Origin: Pseudonocardia sp. DSM 110487
GTDB taxonomy: Bacteria; Actinomycetota; Actinomycetes; Mycobacteriales; Pseudonocardiaceae
DNA length: 64,000 nucleotides
Assembly: GCF_019468565.1 (NCBI RefSeq)
Contig: NZ_CP080521.1
Coordinates: 6,138,001 to 6,202,000 of the forward strand
Direction: 5' to 3'
The translations under genes and the position numbers were made by a program. This document shows, one piece after another, positions 51,021 to 58,832 of the stretch (positions within the stretch are counted from its first letter, which is position 1; every line of letters begins with the position of its first letter). Under the pieces are notes generated by a model, which saw only the letters and a list, made by a program, of their open reading frames with translations, was not told the origin of the DNA and did not search any database.

Positions 51021-51800
51021 CTAGCCCGGACACAGTCCGGGCTCGTCGATCGGGCTGAAGATCAGTTGCAGGCAGCCGCCGCCGTACACGCGCTCGACGT
51101 GCATCCCGTACACCGCGCGCACCGTTTCGACGGTGAGGACCTGCTCCGGCGAGCCCGTGCCGACGACCCGGCCCCGGTCGAGCAGGACGAGTGCGTCGCA
51201 GTAGCGGGCGGCGAGGTTGAGGTCGTGCAGGACGACCACGGTGGTGACCGGCAGCCGGCGGACCAGGCGCAGGATCTCGTGCTGGTAGCGGATGTCGAGG
51301 TGGTTGGTCGGTTCGTCGAGGAGCAGGTGCTCGGCCTGCTGGGCCAGCGTCCGCGCGACCAGGACGCGCTGCCTCTCCCCGCCGGACAGCGTGGCGTACC
51401 GACGGTCCGCCAGGTGCCGAGCGCCCACCCGGCTCAGGGCGTCGGCCACCGCGCGGTGGTCCTCGCGGGTGAACGGGGCGAGGGCCCGGCGATGTGGGGC
51501 GCGGCCCAGCAGCACCATGTCCGCGACGGTGATCGGCAGATCCGACGGTGTCTCCTGGGCGACCACCGCCAGCCGTCGGGCGAGGTCCGCTCCGCTCAGC
51601 GTCGCGACCGGGTCGTCGTCGACGGTGACCAGACCGGCGCGCGGGCGCAGGGCCGCGTACAGGGTCCGCAGGAACGTGGTCTTCCCGCTGCCGTTGGGCC
51701 CGATCAACCCGACCACCTCACCCGGCCCGGCGCACAGCCCGACGCCGTCGATCACCAGTGTGCCGTCGTAGGCGAAGGAGACATCGGTTGCGGAGATCAT
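51021..51800 (-). CDS. ABC transporter ATP-binding protein, FecE type
   Basis: 259 residues. Walker A is GPNGSGKTTFLR, the Q-loop VVAQETPS, the signature LSGGERQRVLVA, Walker B HLLLDEPTNHLD, and the H-loop VLHDLNLAARYCD. It energises FecCD-type permeases for metal-chelate uptake. It is the last gene of the seven-gene metallophore operon, 27 bases after the permease stop, and should import the loaded opine complex delivered by the lipoprotein at 57161. Confidence 0.92.
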   Translation of the reverse strand: MISATDVSFAYDGTLVIDGVGLCAGPGEVVGLIGPNGSGKTTFLRTLYAALRPRAGLVTVDDDPVATLSGADLARRLAVVAQETPSDLPITVADMVLLGRAPHRRALAPFTREDHRAVADALSRVGARHLADRRYATLSGGERQRVLVARTLAQQAEHLLLDEPTNHLDIRYQHEILRLVRRLPVTTVVVLHDLNLAARYCDALVLLDRGRVVGTGSPEQVLTVETVRAVYGMHVERVYGGGCLQLIFSPIDEPGLCPG

Positions 51801-51827
51801 CGTTGGGTGCCCGTCGGGTAGTGGGGG

Positions 51828-52940
51828 TCAGCGGGTCGGGTCGAGCCGGCGGACCAGCAGGAACAGCAGCGGCGCCCCGGCCAGCGCGGTGACGATGCCC
51901 AGCGGGAGTTCCTGCGGGACCAGCGCGATCCGCGCGAACACGTCGGCCCAGATGAGAAAAATCGCGCCCAGCAGAGCGGCCACCGGAAGCAGCCGGCGGT
52001 GGGCGGTGCCGACGCACAGCCGGGCGACGTGCGGGATGATCAAGCCAACGAACCCGATCCCGCCGGACGCCGCCACGAGGGCTCCGACGCAGAGCGCGAC
52101 CACGACCATGGACCGGGCCCGTAGCCGGGTCGGGGAGATCCCCAGCGACTGCGCGGTGTTGTCGCCGATCGACAGCGCGTCCAGGTGGCGCGCCCAAGCC
52201 ATCAGCAGAACCAGCGAGGCCGCCACGACCGCCGCGGTGACCAGGGCGGACCCGCCGCTGGCCAGCGTCAGCGAGCCGAGGATCCAGAACAGCACGGCGC
52301 GGCCGGCGTCCGGATCGTCCGAGGCGAAGATCAGGAACGAGGTCATCGCGTAGAGCACGTATCCGATCGAGACACCGGCGAGGACCAGCCGGGTCGACGT
52401 CATCTGGCCACCGACGCGGGCGAGCAGGAACACTCCCGCCCCCGCCAGCAGCGCACCGACGAACGCGCTGCCGGCCAGTGAGCTCGTGCCGATCCCCGCG
52501 CCGAACCCGAAGAGGATCGACGCGGCCGCCAACGTCGAGGCCCCGGAGGTCACCCCCAGCAGGTACGGCTCGGCCAGCATGTTGCGGGTCATGGCCTGCA
52601 GCACGACCCCGGAGATCGCCAGGCCGGCTCCCGCGACGGCACCCAGCAGCACGCGTGGCACGCGCAGCAGCCAGACGATGGCGTCCTGGGCCGGGGTCCA
52701 GGTGACCTCCTGCGGAATGCCGATCAGCGGGCGGCTCACGATCTGGGCCACCGTGCCCAGCGCGATGCCGACCGGCCCGATACCCACCGCGGCGGGCAAC
52801 GAGATCAGCAGCACGAGGGTCAGCCCTCCGACCCAGATCCAGGTGTGCCGCCTCCGCCGGTCGTAGTCGAGGTCGTCGATCTCGGGCGGATCCGCCGCGG
52901 GCGGGAGCGCATCCGGCGTCACGCCGACGGGGCGCGTCAT
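51828..52940 (-). CDS. FecCD-family ABC permease
   Basis: 370 residues with about ten hydrophobic segments. It has LRVPRVLLGAVAGAGLAISG, the FecCD opening, then NMLAEPYLLGVTSGASTLAA and the conserved C-terminal GGIGFVGLIIPHVARLCVG, DVFARIALVPQELPLGIVTA. It forms a homodimeric channel for siderophore-type substrates. ATG 52940 overlaps the exporter stop by four bases. Only one permease gene is present, so a homodimer is expected. Confidence 0.92.
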   Translation of the reverse strand: MTRPVGVTPDALPPAADPPEIDDLDYDRRRRHTWIWVGGLTLVLLISLPAAVGIGPVGIALGTVAQIVSRPLIGIPQEVTWTPAQDAIVWLLRVPRVLLGAVAGAGLAISGVVLQAMTRNMLAEPYLLGVTSGASTLAAASILFGFGAGIGTSSLAGSAFVGALLAGAGVFLLARVGGQMTSTRLVLAGVSIGYVLYAMTSFLIFASDDPDAGRAVLFWILGSLTLASGGSALVTAAVVAASLVLLMAWARHLDALSIGDNTAQSLGISPTRLRARSMVVVALCVGALVAASGGIGFVGLIIPHVARLCVGTAHRRLLPVAALLGAIFLIWADVFARIALVPQELPLGIVTALAGAPLLFLLVRRLDPTR

Positions 52941-54223
52941 GTCGTCCTCTCGGAGCGGAGCGTCAGCGCGGCACCCAGGGCGAGCAGGGTGAGCAGGCCG
53001 AACACCGTGGCAGCGCCCAGGTAGCCCCCTGTGGCCAGCCCCGCCGCCCCGACGGCCGCGCCGAGGAACAGGGCCAGGCTCATGCTGGAGGAGTTGAGGC
53101 TCAGGGCCGTTCCCCGCACCGCGCCGCAACGGCGCACCAGCAGGGTCACCACCGCCGCCGCGATCACCGCGTGGCTCGCCGACAGCGCCGCGGTGGCCAG
53201 CAGCGTCATCCACAGCACCGGCGCCAGGTACACGGCGAACAGTGCGACAAGCGCCGTCAGCAGGCTGATGCGCATCGCGCGGTGCGCCCGCTCGTCGGAT
53301 TCCGTGGTGTTCACCAGCCGGCCTGCGACCAGGTGGCCGATGAAGAACGACCCCCCGCTGAGGGTCCACACGAATGCGAACGCTCCGGGCGCCAGGCCGA
53401 ACTTGTCGGTGTAGAACGGGGCCAGGAACGCCAGGTGCCCCATGAAGGCCCCGGTTCGCCCGAACGCCACCAGGAGCAGCGGGCGCGCACCCGGCACTGC
53501 GGCCAGCATGCGGAAGGCCGCGAAGTACCCGGGGCGCTCCTCGCCGGTGACGTGCGCCTCGCGGCCGTAGCGGAGCAGGACCGGCGTCAGCAGCAACGCC
53601 ACCACCGCGACCGCGATCAGGTCCCCCTGCCAGCCCCACCACAGCGCGGGGAACGCGATCAGCGGCGCGGCCAGCGTCGCGGCCAGCGTCTGGGTCGTCA
53701 TCACCAGCGTCGCGGCTCGGCCGGCGGCCGGGCCGGTCCCGAACCGATCCGCGGCCGCAGTGGACAGGGCCGGGTAGAGCGCCGCGTTCGACGCGCCGAT
53801 CACGAGGCAGAACGCGGCCAGGGCGGGGATCCAGGCCAGCGTTCCGACGACGGACGCCGCGGCGAGCAGCACCAGCGCCCCGGCCGCCACCCGGCCCGGC
53901 GCGATCCGCCCGATCAGCGGCGCCACCGCGATGCCCACCAGCACAGCGCCGATGCCACCCAGACCGCGCAGCGCGCCCACCGCCGCATCGCCCTCGCCGG
54001 TGGCGTCGGCGATCGACACCAGGAAGGTGCTGAACACCGTGAACGGCAGAAGTCCGACCGCGGAGGCGAGCAGCGCAGGCCAGATCGCGCCGGCGATCCG
54101 CCGGTCGCTGGGCAGCGGCTCGGCCTGCGCCCCGGTCCCCTTCGTCGGGGTCGTGTTCTCGGTCGTGCGGACGGCGTGGCCGCGCTGCGTGCCCTCGCCC
54201 GGTCCCCGATCGTGGTCGTTCAC
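52937..54223 (-). CDS. MFS transporter, probable metallophore exporter (CntE-like role)
   Basis: About 428 residues with 12 hydrophobic segments. It starts at GTG 54223, overlapping the opine dehydrogenase stop (GTGA); the longer frame to 54457 lies inside that gene. Segments include GLLPFTVFSTFLVSIADATG, LVIGASNAALYPALSTAAAD and SGGSFFIGHLVAGRLV. It is a general DHA1-like MFS protein, and assignment as exporter of the opine metallophore rests on its place between the biosynthesis and import genes. S. aureus uses an MFS exporter (CntE) in the same way. Confidence 0.85.
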   Translation of the reverse strand: MNDHDRGPGEGTQRGHAVRTTENTTPTKGTGAQAEPLPSDRRIAGAIWPALLASAVGLLPFTVFSTFLVSIADATGEGDAAVGALRGLGGIGAVLVGIAVAPLIGRIAPGRVAAGALVLLAAASVVGTLAWIPALAAFCLVIGASNAALYPALSTAAADRFGTGPAAGRAATLVMTTQTLAATLAAPLIAFPALWWGWQGDLIAVAVVALLLTPVLLRYGREAHVTGEERPGYFAAFRMLAAVPGARPLLLVAFGRTGAFMGHLAFLAPFYTDKFGLAPGAFAFVWTLSGGSFFIGHLVAGRLVNTTESDERAHRAMRISLLTALVALFAVYLAPVLWMTLLATAALSASHAVIAAAVVTLLVRRCGAVRGTALSLNSSSMSLALFLGAAVGAAGLATGGYLGAATVFGLLTLLALGAALTLRSERTT

Positions 54224-55518
54224 TGCGCTCCCGAAATCTCCGCGCGGATCATGCTCAGGTCGTCGTCGAAGTCCTGCACCAGGAAGGCGTCGGAGAACCG
54301 CTCGCCGGGGCGCGCCTGGGTCGCGCGTATGAGCTTCTCCTCGTAGTTGGTGAGGAGCGTGTCGATCGTCGGGCACGGCGAACCCAGGTGGCGCGCAACG
54401 CCTTGGATGATCTTCGTGCGGTAGTAGTCCTCCTTCGGCATCCTCGGGACGTCCCACTCCCCCGCGCTGTCGACGAAGATCGGCCGGATGGGGATCGCCG
54501 AGAAGTCGAAGTACCGCCCGTTCTCATCCGGCTCGGAGAACGGATCGACCAGCAGCGAGGCGTACCGCACGTACACCAGGTACTCCTGGTGGATCAATGG
54601 CAGCTGTTCGAAGCGGTCGATGTCCTCAGGGCGCACACTCTCCGGGCGCACGGGATAGCTGTCCTCGACCATGAACCGGAGCAGGTTGACCCCCGTGGCC
54701 CCCATCTTCGCGACGAGAGCGGTCAGCTCCTTCCACTGCGCCACCATGTCGCGGATCAGCGACGGTGTGATCGGGCCTTCGGGGAACAGCTTGTAGACGT
54801 ATTTGGTGTGTTCGGGCTCGCCGAACACCGCGTTCAACGACACCTCGTTCATGAATAGCGGTGGGTGGACGTACAACGAGATGTTCCTGCTCTCCGCCTC
54901 CACCGGGCGGTCCATGACCTCCACCGCGATGCCGAGTTGCTCGTGCAGCCCGCCCAGCCCGTCGACGCCGCCCGATCGGCCGTCAGACGAACCCAGGTAC
55001 AACTTCCTCTTGACCCCGGCGGTCAACACGTGGGGTGACGGAGATCCGTCCCACCAGCGGGTGTCGCCCAGATAGCTGGAGAAGCTGACCACCTCGGCGT
55101 TCGCCCCCTGCCTTCGCAGGTAGTTCCGCACGAGGCTGTTGGAACCGAAGGTGGGCGAGACGAGGACGACGCATCCGAGCCGCCGCAGGACGCTGCGATC
55201 CAGCCGGTCCAGTACCGCGACGTACGCGTCGGCGGTGACCGTCAGGACGAGGGTGCGCCATTCCCCGTTGACGCTCTCGTAGCGCCGGAAGACCTCGTCG
55301 AGGGCGCATTCCCCGGCCAGCTCGTGGTGCGTGTCGTTCTGGACGTCCACGCGGAGCACGCCGCCGCTCTGCGCCAGCGCCGAGAAGAACGTCTCCGACC
55401 GGTGGGACTCTCGGCCCGCGATGCCGACGGCGCAACCCAGACGGTTCTTCATCATGACGGCCAACTGCACGGACGTCGGTCCGGTTCCGGCGATCAGGAC
55501 TCGCCCGAAATCGTTCAT
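54220..55518 (-). CDS. Opine metallophore dehydrogenase, CntM-like
   Basis: 432 residues of the opine-metallophore dehydrogenase family. The nucleotide motif is VLIAGTGPTSVQLAVMMKNR. Conserved family segments are GRESHRSETFFSALAQSGG, ESRNISLYVHPPLFMNEVSL, TKYVYKLFPEGPITPSLIRD and EYLVYVRYASLLVDPFSEPD. The enzyme reductively condenses an alpha-keto acid (pyruvate or 2-oxoglutarate) with the amine made by the CntL-type enzyme. Which keto acid cannot be decided by eye. ATG 55518 has AAGGTGG upstream, 31 bases after the CntL-like stop. Confidence 0.92.
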   Translation of the reverse strand: MNDFGRVLIAGTGPTSVQLAVMMKNRLGCAVGIAGRESHRSETFFSALAQSGGVLRVDVQNDTHHELAGECALDEVFRRYESVNGEWRTLVLTVTADAYVAVLDRLDRSVLRRLGCVVLVSPTFGSNSLVRNYLRRQGANAEVVSFSSYLGDTRWWDGSPSPHVLTAGVKRKLYLGSSDGRSGGVDGLGGLHEQLGIAVEVMDRPVEAESRNISLYVHPPLFMNEVSLNAVFGEPEHTKYVYKLFPEGPITPSLIRDMVAQWKELTALVAKMGATGVNLLRFMVEDSYPVRPESVRPEDIDRFEQLPLIHQEYLVYVRYASLLVDPFSEPDENGRYFDFSAIPIRPIFVDSAGEWDVPRMPKEDYYRTKIIQGVARHLGSPCPTIDTLLTNYEEKLIRATQARPGERFSDAFLVQDFDDDLSMIRAEISGAQ

Positions 55519-55549
55519 CTGCCACCTTGTCGATCAGCCTGGAAGACGT

Positions 55550-56350
55550 TCACGCCTTCACGTACAGCGCGATGTCGAACACCTGCTCCGGACGGCGGAT
55601 CGTGTCGACCAGCCGCCACTTCCGCTGATCGACCTGCCGCATCGGGAAGTTGAACAGCGACTTCAGGCGATCGCCGAACCTCATCGCCACGACGACCTCG
55701 TCGCGAGTCAGGGCGTGCAGCAGATCCAGCAGGTCGTACTTCGCCTCGACGGTCGAGCTGAAGATGATGTGGGTCGCCTCGCCGGTGAACGGGAGTGCCT
55801 CCACGGGGACGTGCTCCAGCCTGATGTTCTGTTCCAGGCCGCCACCCAGGTGCTGCACGACCCGCCGTCCGAGCTCGACGGCCTCGACGTCGATGTCGAT
55901 GCCGACCACGCCGGCCCCGATGCGCTCGGCGAGGTAGAGCGGCGTCATCGGGAACGACCCGGAGCCGACGAGCAGCACCTTGGACGCCGAGGTGAGCTCG
56001 AAGGCACCGAACTCCTGCTCGATGCAGGACTCCACGTTGGCGAAGTAGCCGGCCGAGCGGGCGCGACCGTCCAGCAGGTCGAGCGCCCGGTACTTCTCCA
56101 TGATGGCGGCGCAGCGTGCGGACTGCGTGCGCAGATCGGCCACCAGGTCCGCGAAGCCGGCAGGCCCCTCTCGTTCGAGAGCGGTGAGCGGACCCTGGTT
56201 GTGCTCGTCGGTCACGAAGGCCGAGAACTCGCCCATGAGCTGCTCGAGCTCCGCGGCGCGGCGGGTCGATCCGTCGTAGCCCTGCGCGAGCGCGCTGAAC
56301 CGCTGCCGGTAGTCGGTCAACGCGAGGAGCAGTTCCCGCCCGTCACGCAT
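55550..56350 (-). CDS. Nicotianamine-synthase-like aminobutanoyltransferase, CntL-like
   Basis: 266 residues. The C-terminal SAM-binding Rossmann domain has KVLLVGSGSFPMTPLYLAER and GVVGIDIDVEAVELGRRVVQ, followed by THIIFSSTVEAKYDLLDLLH. These are the hallmarks of bacterial nicotianamine synthase homologues. CntL moves one aminobutyrate from SAM to the amine of histidine; bacterial versions do this once. The start at ATG 56350 overlaps the CntK-like stop by eight bases. With the adjacent racemase the likely acceptor is D-histidine. Confidence 0.92.
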   Translation of the reverse strand: MRDGRELLLALTDYRQRFSALAQGYDGSTRRAAELEQLMGEFSAFVTDEHNQGPLTALEREGPAGFADLVADLRTQSARCAAIMEKYRALDLLDGRARSAGYFANVESCIEQEFGAFELTSASKVLLVGSGSFPMTPLYLAERIGAGVVGIDIDVEAVELGRRVVQHLGGGLEQNIRLEHVPVEALPFTGEATHIIFSSTVEAKYDLLDLLHALTRDEVVVAMRFGDRLKSLFNFPMRQVDQRKWRLVDTIRRPEQVFDIALYVKA

Positions 56351-57164
56351 GGACGAACGCCTTCCCCTCGGCCACGATCCGGACCGATCCGGCGACCGTG
56401 AGTTCGGCCAATCTGCCGTGCTCGCAGATCGCCGTCACGTGCATCGTCCCGCCGGGCTGGATCACGTCCGTCGCGACCGGACCCCGCTCCTTCAGCGCCA
56501 GGTAGGCCCCCAACGACCCCGTGCCGGATCCACAGCTCCGCTCCCACACCATGCAGTCCAGTGACGGGATGTGCACGAGCGGAGTGAGCCGCTTGCGGCG
56601 CGACTCGTACACCATGACCCCGATCAGCGGAACGCTCCAGGACTCCCCCAGCCGCAGCGCCGTCGCCTGCGCCCGGTCCCTGGTCTCCTGGTCGACCCGA
56701 TCGGCCTCGATGACGACATGCAGCGAGTCCTCGTACAGGACGAGCACCGACCCGCCGTCGGCCGTCCACGGCTGCACCCGGCGCGGGAGCGGCACCGCGA
56801 GCTCGCAGAAGTAGTCCGGATGCCGGCGCTCGACCCGGCACCTGACGACGTCCTCCGCCCCCGACGCCTCCAGTAGGACATCCGTCGGGCCGGTGGCGCC
56901 CAGGCCCTCCTCGTACGCGGTCACGGCGGCGAGCGCCATGCAGGCGTTGCCGCAGAACTCGCCGGCGGCCATGTGCAGGCCGGCGTCCGCCCCGGGCGAC
57001 GTCGGCTTCCGGACGAACCCGACCTGCTCGGCGTACACGTGCCCGGCCGACATGATCGCCGTCGCGATGCCCCGGTACTCCTCGACCGGATGCTCGGACC
57101 TGACCAGCAAGGTCATGTTCTGGGTCGGGCTCACCTTGACGAAGTCGATCTCCCTGCTGATCAC
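56343..57164 (-). CDS. Histidine racemase, CntK-like (DAP epimerase fold)
   Basis: 273 residues with the diaminopimelate-epimerase fold. The two catalytic cysteines are Cys71 in GEFCGNACMA and Cys211 in WERSCGSGTGSLG. Both halves are present, so it is a two-base racemase without PLP. DapF proper would carry a different N-terminal substrate loop. Linkage to CntL- and CntM-like genes makes histidine racemase the best assignment. GTG 57164 overlaps the binding-protein stop by four bases. Confidence 0.9.
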   Translation of the reverse strand: MISREIDFVKVSPTQNMTLLVRSEHPVEEYRGIATAIMSAGHVYAEQVGFVRKPTSPGADAGLHMAAGEFCGNACMALAAVTAYEEGLGATGPTDVLLEASGAEDVVRCRVERRHPDYFCELAVPLPRRVQPWTADGGSVLVLYEDSLHVVIEADRVDQETRDRAQATALRLGESWSVPLIGVMVYESRRKRLTPLVHIPSLDCMVWERSCGSGTGSLGAYLALKERGPVATDVIQPGGTMHVTAICEHGRLAELTVAGSVRIVAEGKAFVHA

Positions 57165-58159
57165 CGACCTTCCCCGGCGATCTGGTCGGCCAACAACTCG
57201 AGCCCGTCCACGGCGAGCGGACTCGCCGAGGTGTAGAAGTAGTTCAGCGGCAACAACGCCCGGTCATCGGCTATGGCGCCGAGGCCGGCCAGCTCCGGCC
57301 GACCACGCAACTCCGCCACCACGTCGCTGTCGGTCTCCAGCGCCGAAGAGCCAGTCGGGACGAACAACGCGAACACCAGATCCGGAGCCGAGTTCACGAT
57401 CTCCTCCGAGTTCGGCTCGAAGTAGCGCTTCTGCACGTTGTTGAACACGTTGTCCAGCCCCAGCACCCGCATCTGCTCCGACACCAGCGCCTGACCCCCA
57501 TAGGCCCCGAGCGGGCCATCCGCGGTCACGTACAGCGGGATCGCGCTCTGCCCGGACCGGCCCGCCGTCTGCTGCTCGACCGCCGCGACCCGCTCCCGCA
57601 GACTCTCGATCGCCTTCGCTGCGACCTGCTCGGTCCCGAAGAGCCTTCCGTAGGCCTCGATGTCGCGGTAGATCAACTCGAACGCGGACAGCCCTTCCAC
57701 CGAGGCGGCGTTCACGCCCGCGCAGTAGCCGCTCACCGTCAACAGCTGCACCCCGGCCTGGGCGAGCCGGTCGGCGAGCGCGTTGATGTCGGTCGCCGAC
57801 GAGATGTCCGTACCGATCGCGACGTCCGCTCCCGTGGCGACGATCGTCTCGAACGACAGGTCGTGCGAGTCCTCCAGGACCCGCTCCGCCCGCTCCACCA
57901 CAGGGCGCACCTCAGGACCGAAGGGCGCCTCCAAGGTCCCGGCGTAGTGCGTCACCGCAGCACCCGCTCCCGCCGCGACCAACAGCCCCGGCGCCTCCGA
58001 CCCGATCGCCAGCACCCGCTCGGGCGGCGAATCGAAGGCGACCTCCCGCCCGCAGCTGTCCACCACGATCGATCCCGTGCCGCCCTCCGGGCCGGCCCCA
58101 CACCCGGCGACCAGCACCACCCCCGCCACAACAGCGACACCGGACCGGAAACGCCCCAT
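57161..58159 (-). CDS. Siderophore-type ABC substrate-binding lipoprotein (FecB/BtuF class)
   Basis: 332 residues. The signal peptide SGVAVVAGVVLVAGCGAG contains the lipobox VAGC, so it is a lipoprotein. The cluster A-II binding fold is shown by SPPERVLAIGSEAPGLLVAA, TGADVAIGTDISSATDINAL and ADRLAQAGVQLLTVSG. It is the first gene of the metallophore operon, and its own coding start lies about 240 bases after the predicted transcription start. It would capture the metal-opine complex for the FecCD/FecE importer. Confidence 0.9.
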   Translation of the reverse strand: MGRFRSGVAVVAGVVLVAGCGAGPEGGTGSIVVDSCGREVAFDSPPERVLAIGSEAPGLLVAAGAGAAVTHYAGTLEAPFGPEVRPVVERAERVLEDSHDLSFETIVATGADVAIGTDISSATDINALADRLAQAGVQLLTVSGYCAGVNAASVEGLSAFELIYRDIEAYGRLFGTEQVAAKAIESLRERVAAVEQQTAGRSGQSAIPLYVTADGPLGAYGGQALVSEQMRVLGLDNVFNNVQKRYFEPNSEEIVNSAPDLVFALFVPTGSSALETDSDVVAELRGRPELAGLGAIADDRALLPLNYFYTSASPLAVDGLELLADQIAGEGR

Positions 58160-58404
58160 CAGACCGACTCTCCACTCTCGTCTACGCGTCGAAGGCCCGG
58201 GCCGTCCCCAGGGCCCTTACCGCTCAGGGAAGGTCTCGTTCCAGCCGGCACCGACGCGCGCACCACGCGTCGGTCGGCCCGCCGAACCGACGCCACACGC
58301 ACCGGTCGACCGGTCGCGCACCTGTGGCAGCCAGGGCGAACCGCGTGCCGACGTCCATGGGAGGCCCTCGCAACGTCGCCAGCATCGAGTTGAAACCTTC
58401 CACG

Positions 58405-58434
58405 AAACTAGAGTGGAACGATATTCATTGTCAA
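58405..58434 (-). promoter_or_regulatory. Sigma-70 promoter of the metallophore operon
   Basis: On the minus strand TTGACA (58434-58429) is a perfect -35 box, followed after an 18-base spacer by TAGTTT (58410-58405) as -10 box. Transcription would start near 58398 and run into the binding-protein gene. It is the most AT-rich stretch of the neighbourhood. Confidence 0.65.
58414..58429 (-). promoter_or_regulatory. Zur-box-like element inside the promoter spacer
   Basis: The minus strand reads ATGAATATCGTTCCA, close to the actinobacterial Zur pattern TGAAAATCGTTTTCA with some mismatches in the right half. Its place between the -35 and -10 boxes would block transcription when zinc is plentiful. 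A Fur-type regulator is the alternative. Confidence 0.45.
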
Positions 58435-58454
58435 CACGATGGAAGGGGACGCCC

Positions 58455-58832
58455 ATGTCCTCCACTGTCAGCCGTGCCGCCGAACTCGATCTGGAGGAGC
58501 TGGTGGCCTCCGTCGGGCTCGCTCGTCCGGCGCCGCCGATGGACACGCCGGGACCTGCGACCACGTCGCTGCCTCCGTGTTCGGCCCCTCGAGCAGAACG
58601 AACCCACCGCCAAGGGTGCTTCGTCTCGGACGTCCTCGATAGCCGCCATAGTCTCGGTAGTCTCCCGGCGTGGGCCTCGTCTCTTGGCGCGAAGAGTCCG
58701 AGCTGGGCGCGTGGACGCAGCTCACCTGGCGGCAGAGCGCGCTCGCCGGGCTGGTCGAGTGCGTGTGGCTGTTCGACGGCAAGCTCCGGCGGCGGCGGGA
58801 GCGTCACTACCCGACGGGCGAGCTCGACCTGA
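58455..58832 (+). CDS. Short ORF with RiPP-leader-like N-terminus (uncertain)
   Basis: An ATG at 58455 follows a strong GGAAGGGGAC site. The peptide begins MSSTVSRAAELDLEELVASV and goes on GLARPAPPMDTPGPATTSLP. The acidic leucine-rich ELDLEEL stretch resembles leader regions of some ribosomally made, modified peptides, and the following Thr/Ser/Pro/Cys-rich part would be the core. The frame stays open for 125 codons, but beyond about 60 codons it overlaps the AraC gene and looks noncoding, so the gene may be truncated or frameshifted. No modification enzyme is adjacent. It is divergent from, and next to, the metallophore promoter. Confidence 0.35.
   Translation: MSSTVSRAAELDLEELVASVGLARPAPPMDTPGPATTSLPPCSAPRAERTHRQGCFVSDVLDSRHSLGSLPAWASSLGAKSPSWARGRSSPGGRARSPGWSSACGCSTASSGGGGSVTTRRASST

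Larger units (their letters stand above)
58160..58669. other. Promoter region of the metallophore operon and of a short divergent ORF
   Basis: The region holds a long leader of about 240 bases before the binding-protein gene, with a possible 53-codon leader ORF on the minus strand (58224-58385) behind a GGAAGG site. It also holds the operon promoter with a Zur-like box (58405-58434) and the start of a plus-strand ORF at 58455. Confidence 0.5.

Noticed and set aside
58390..58414. TTGAAA and TAGAGT on the plus strand as a promoter for the ORF at 58455
   Set aside because: Spacing is only 13 bases, too short for a sigma-70 promoter.
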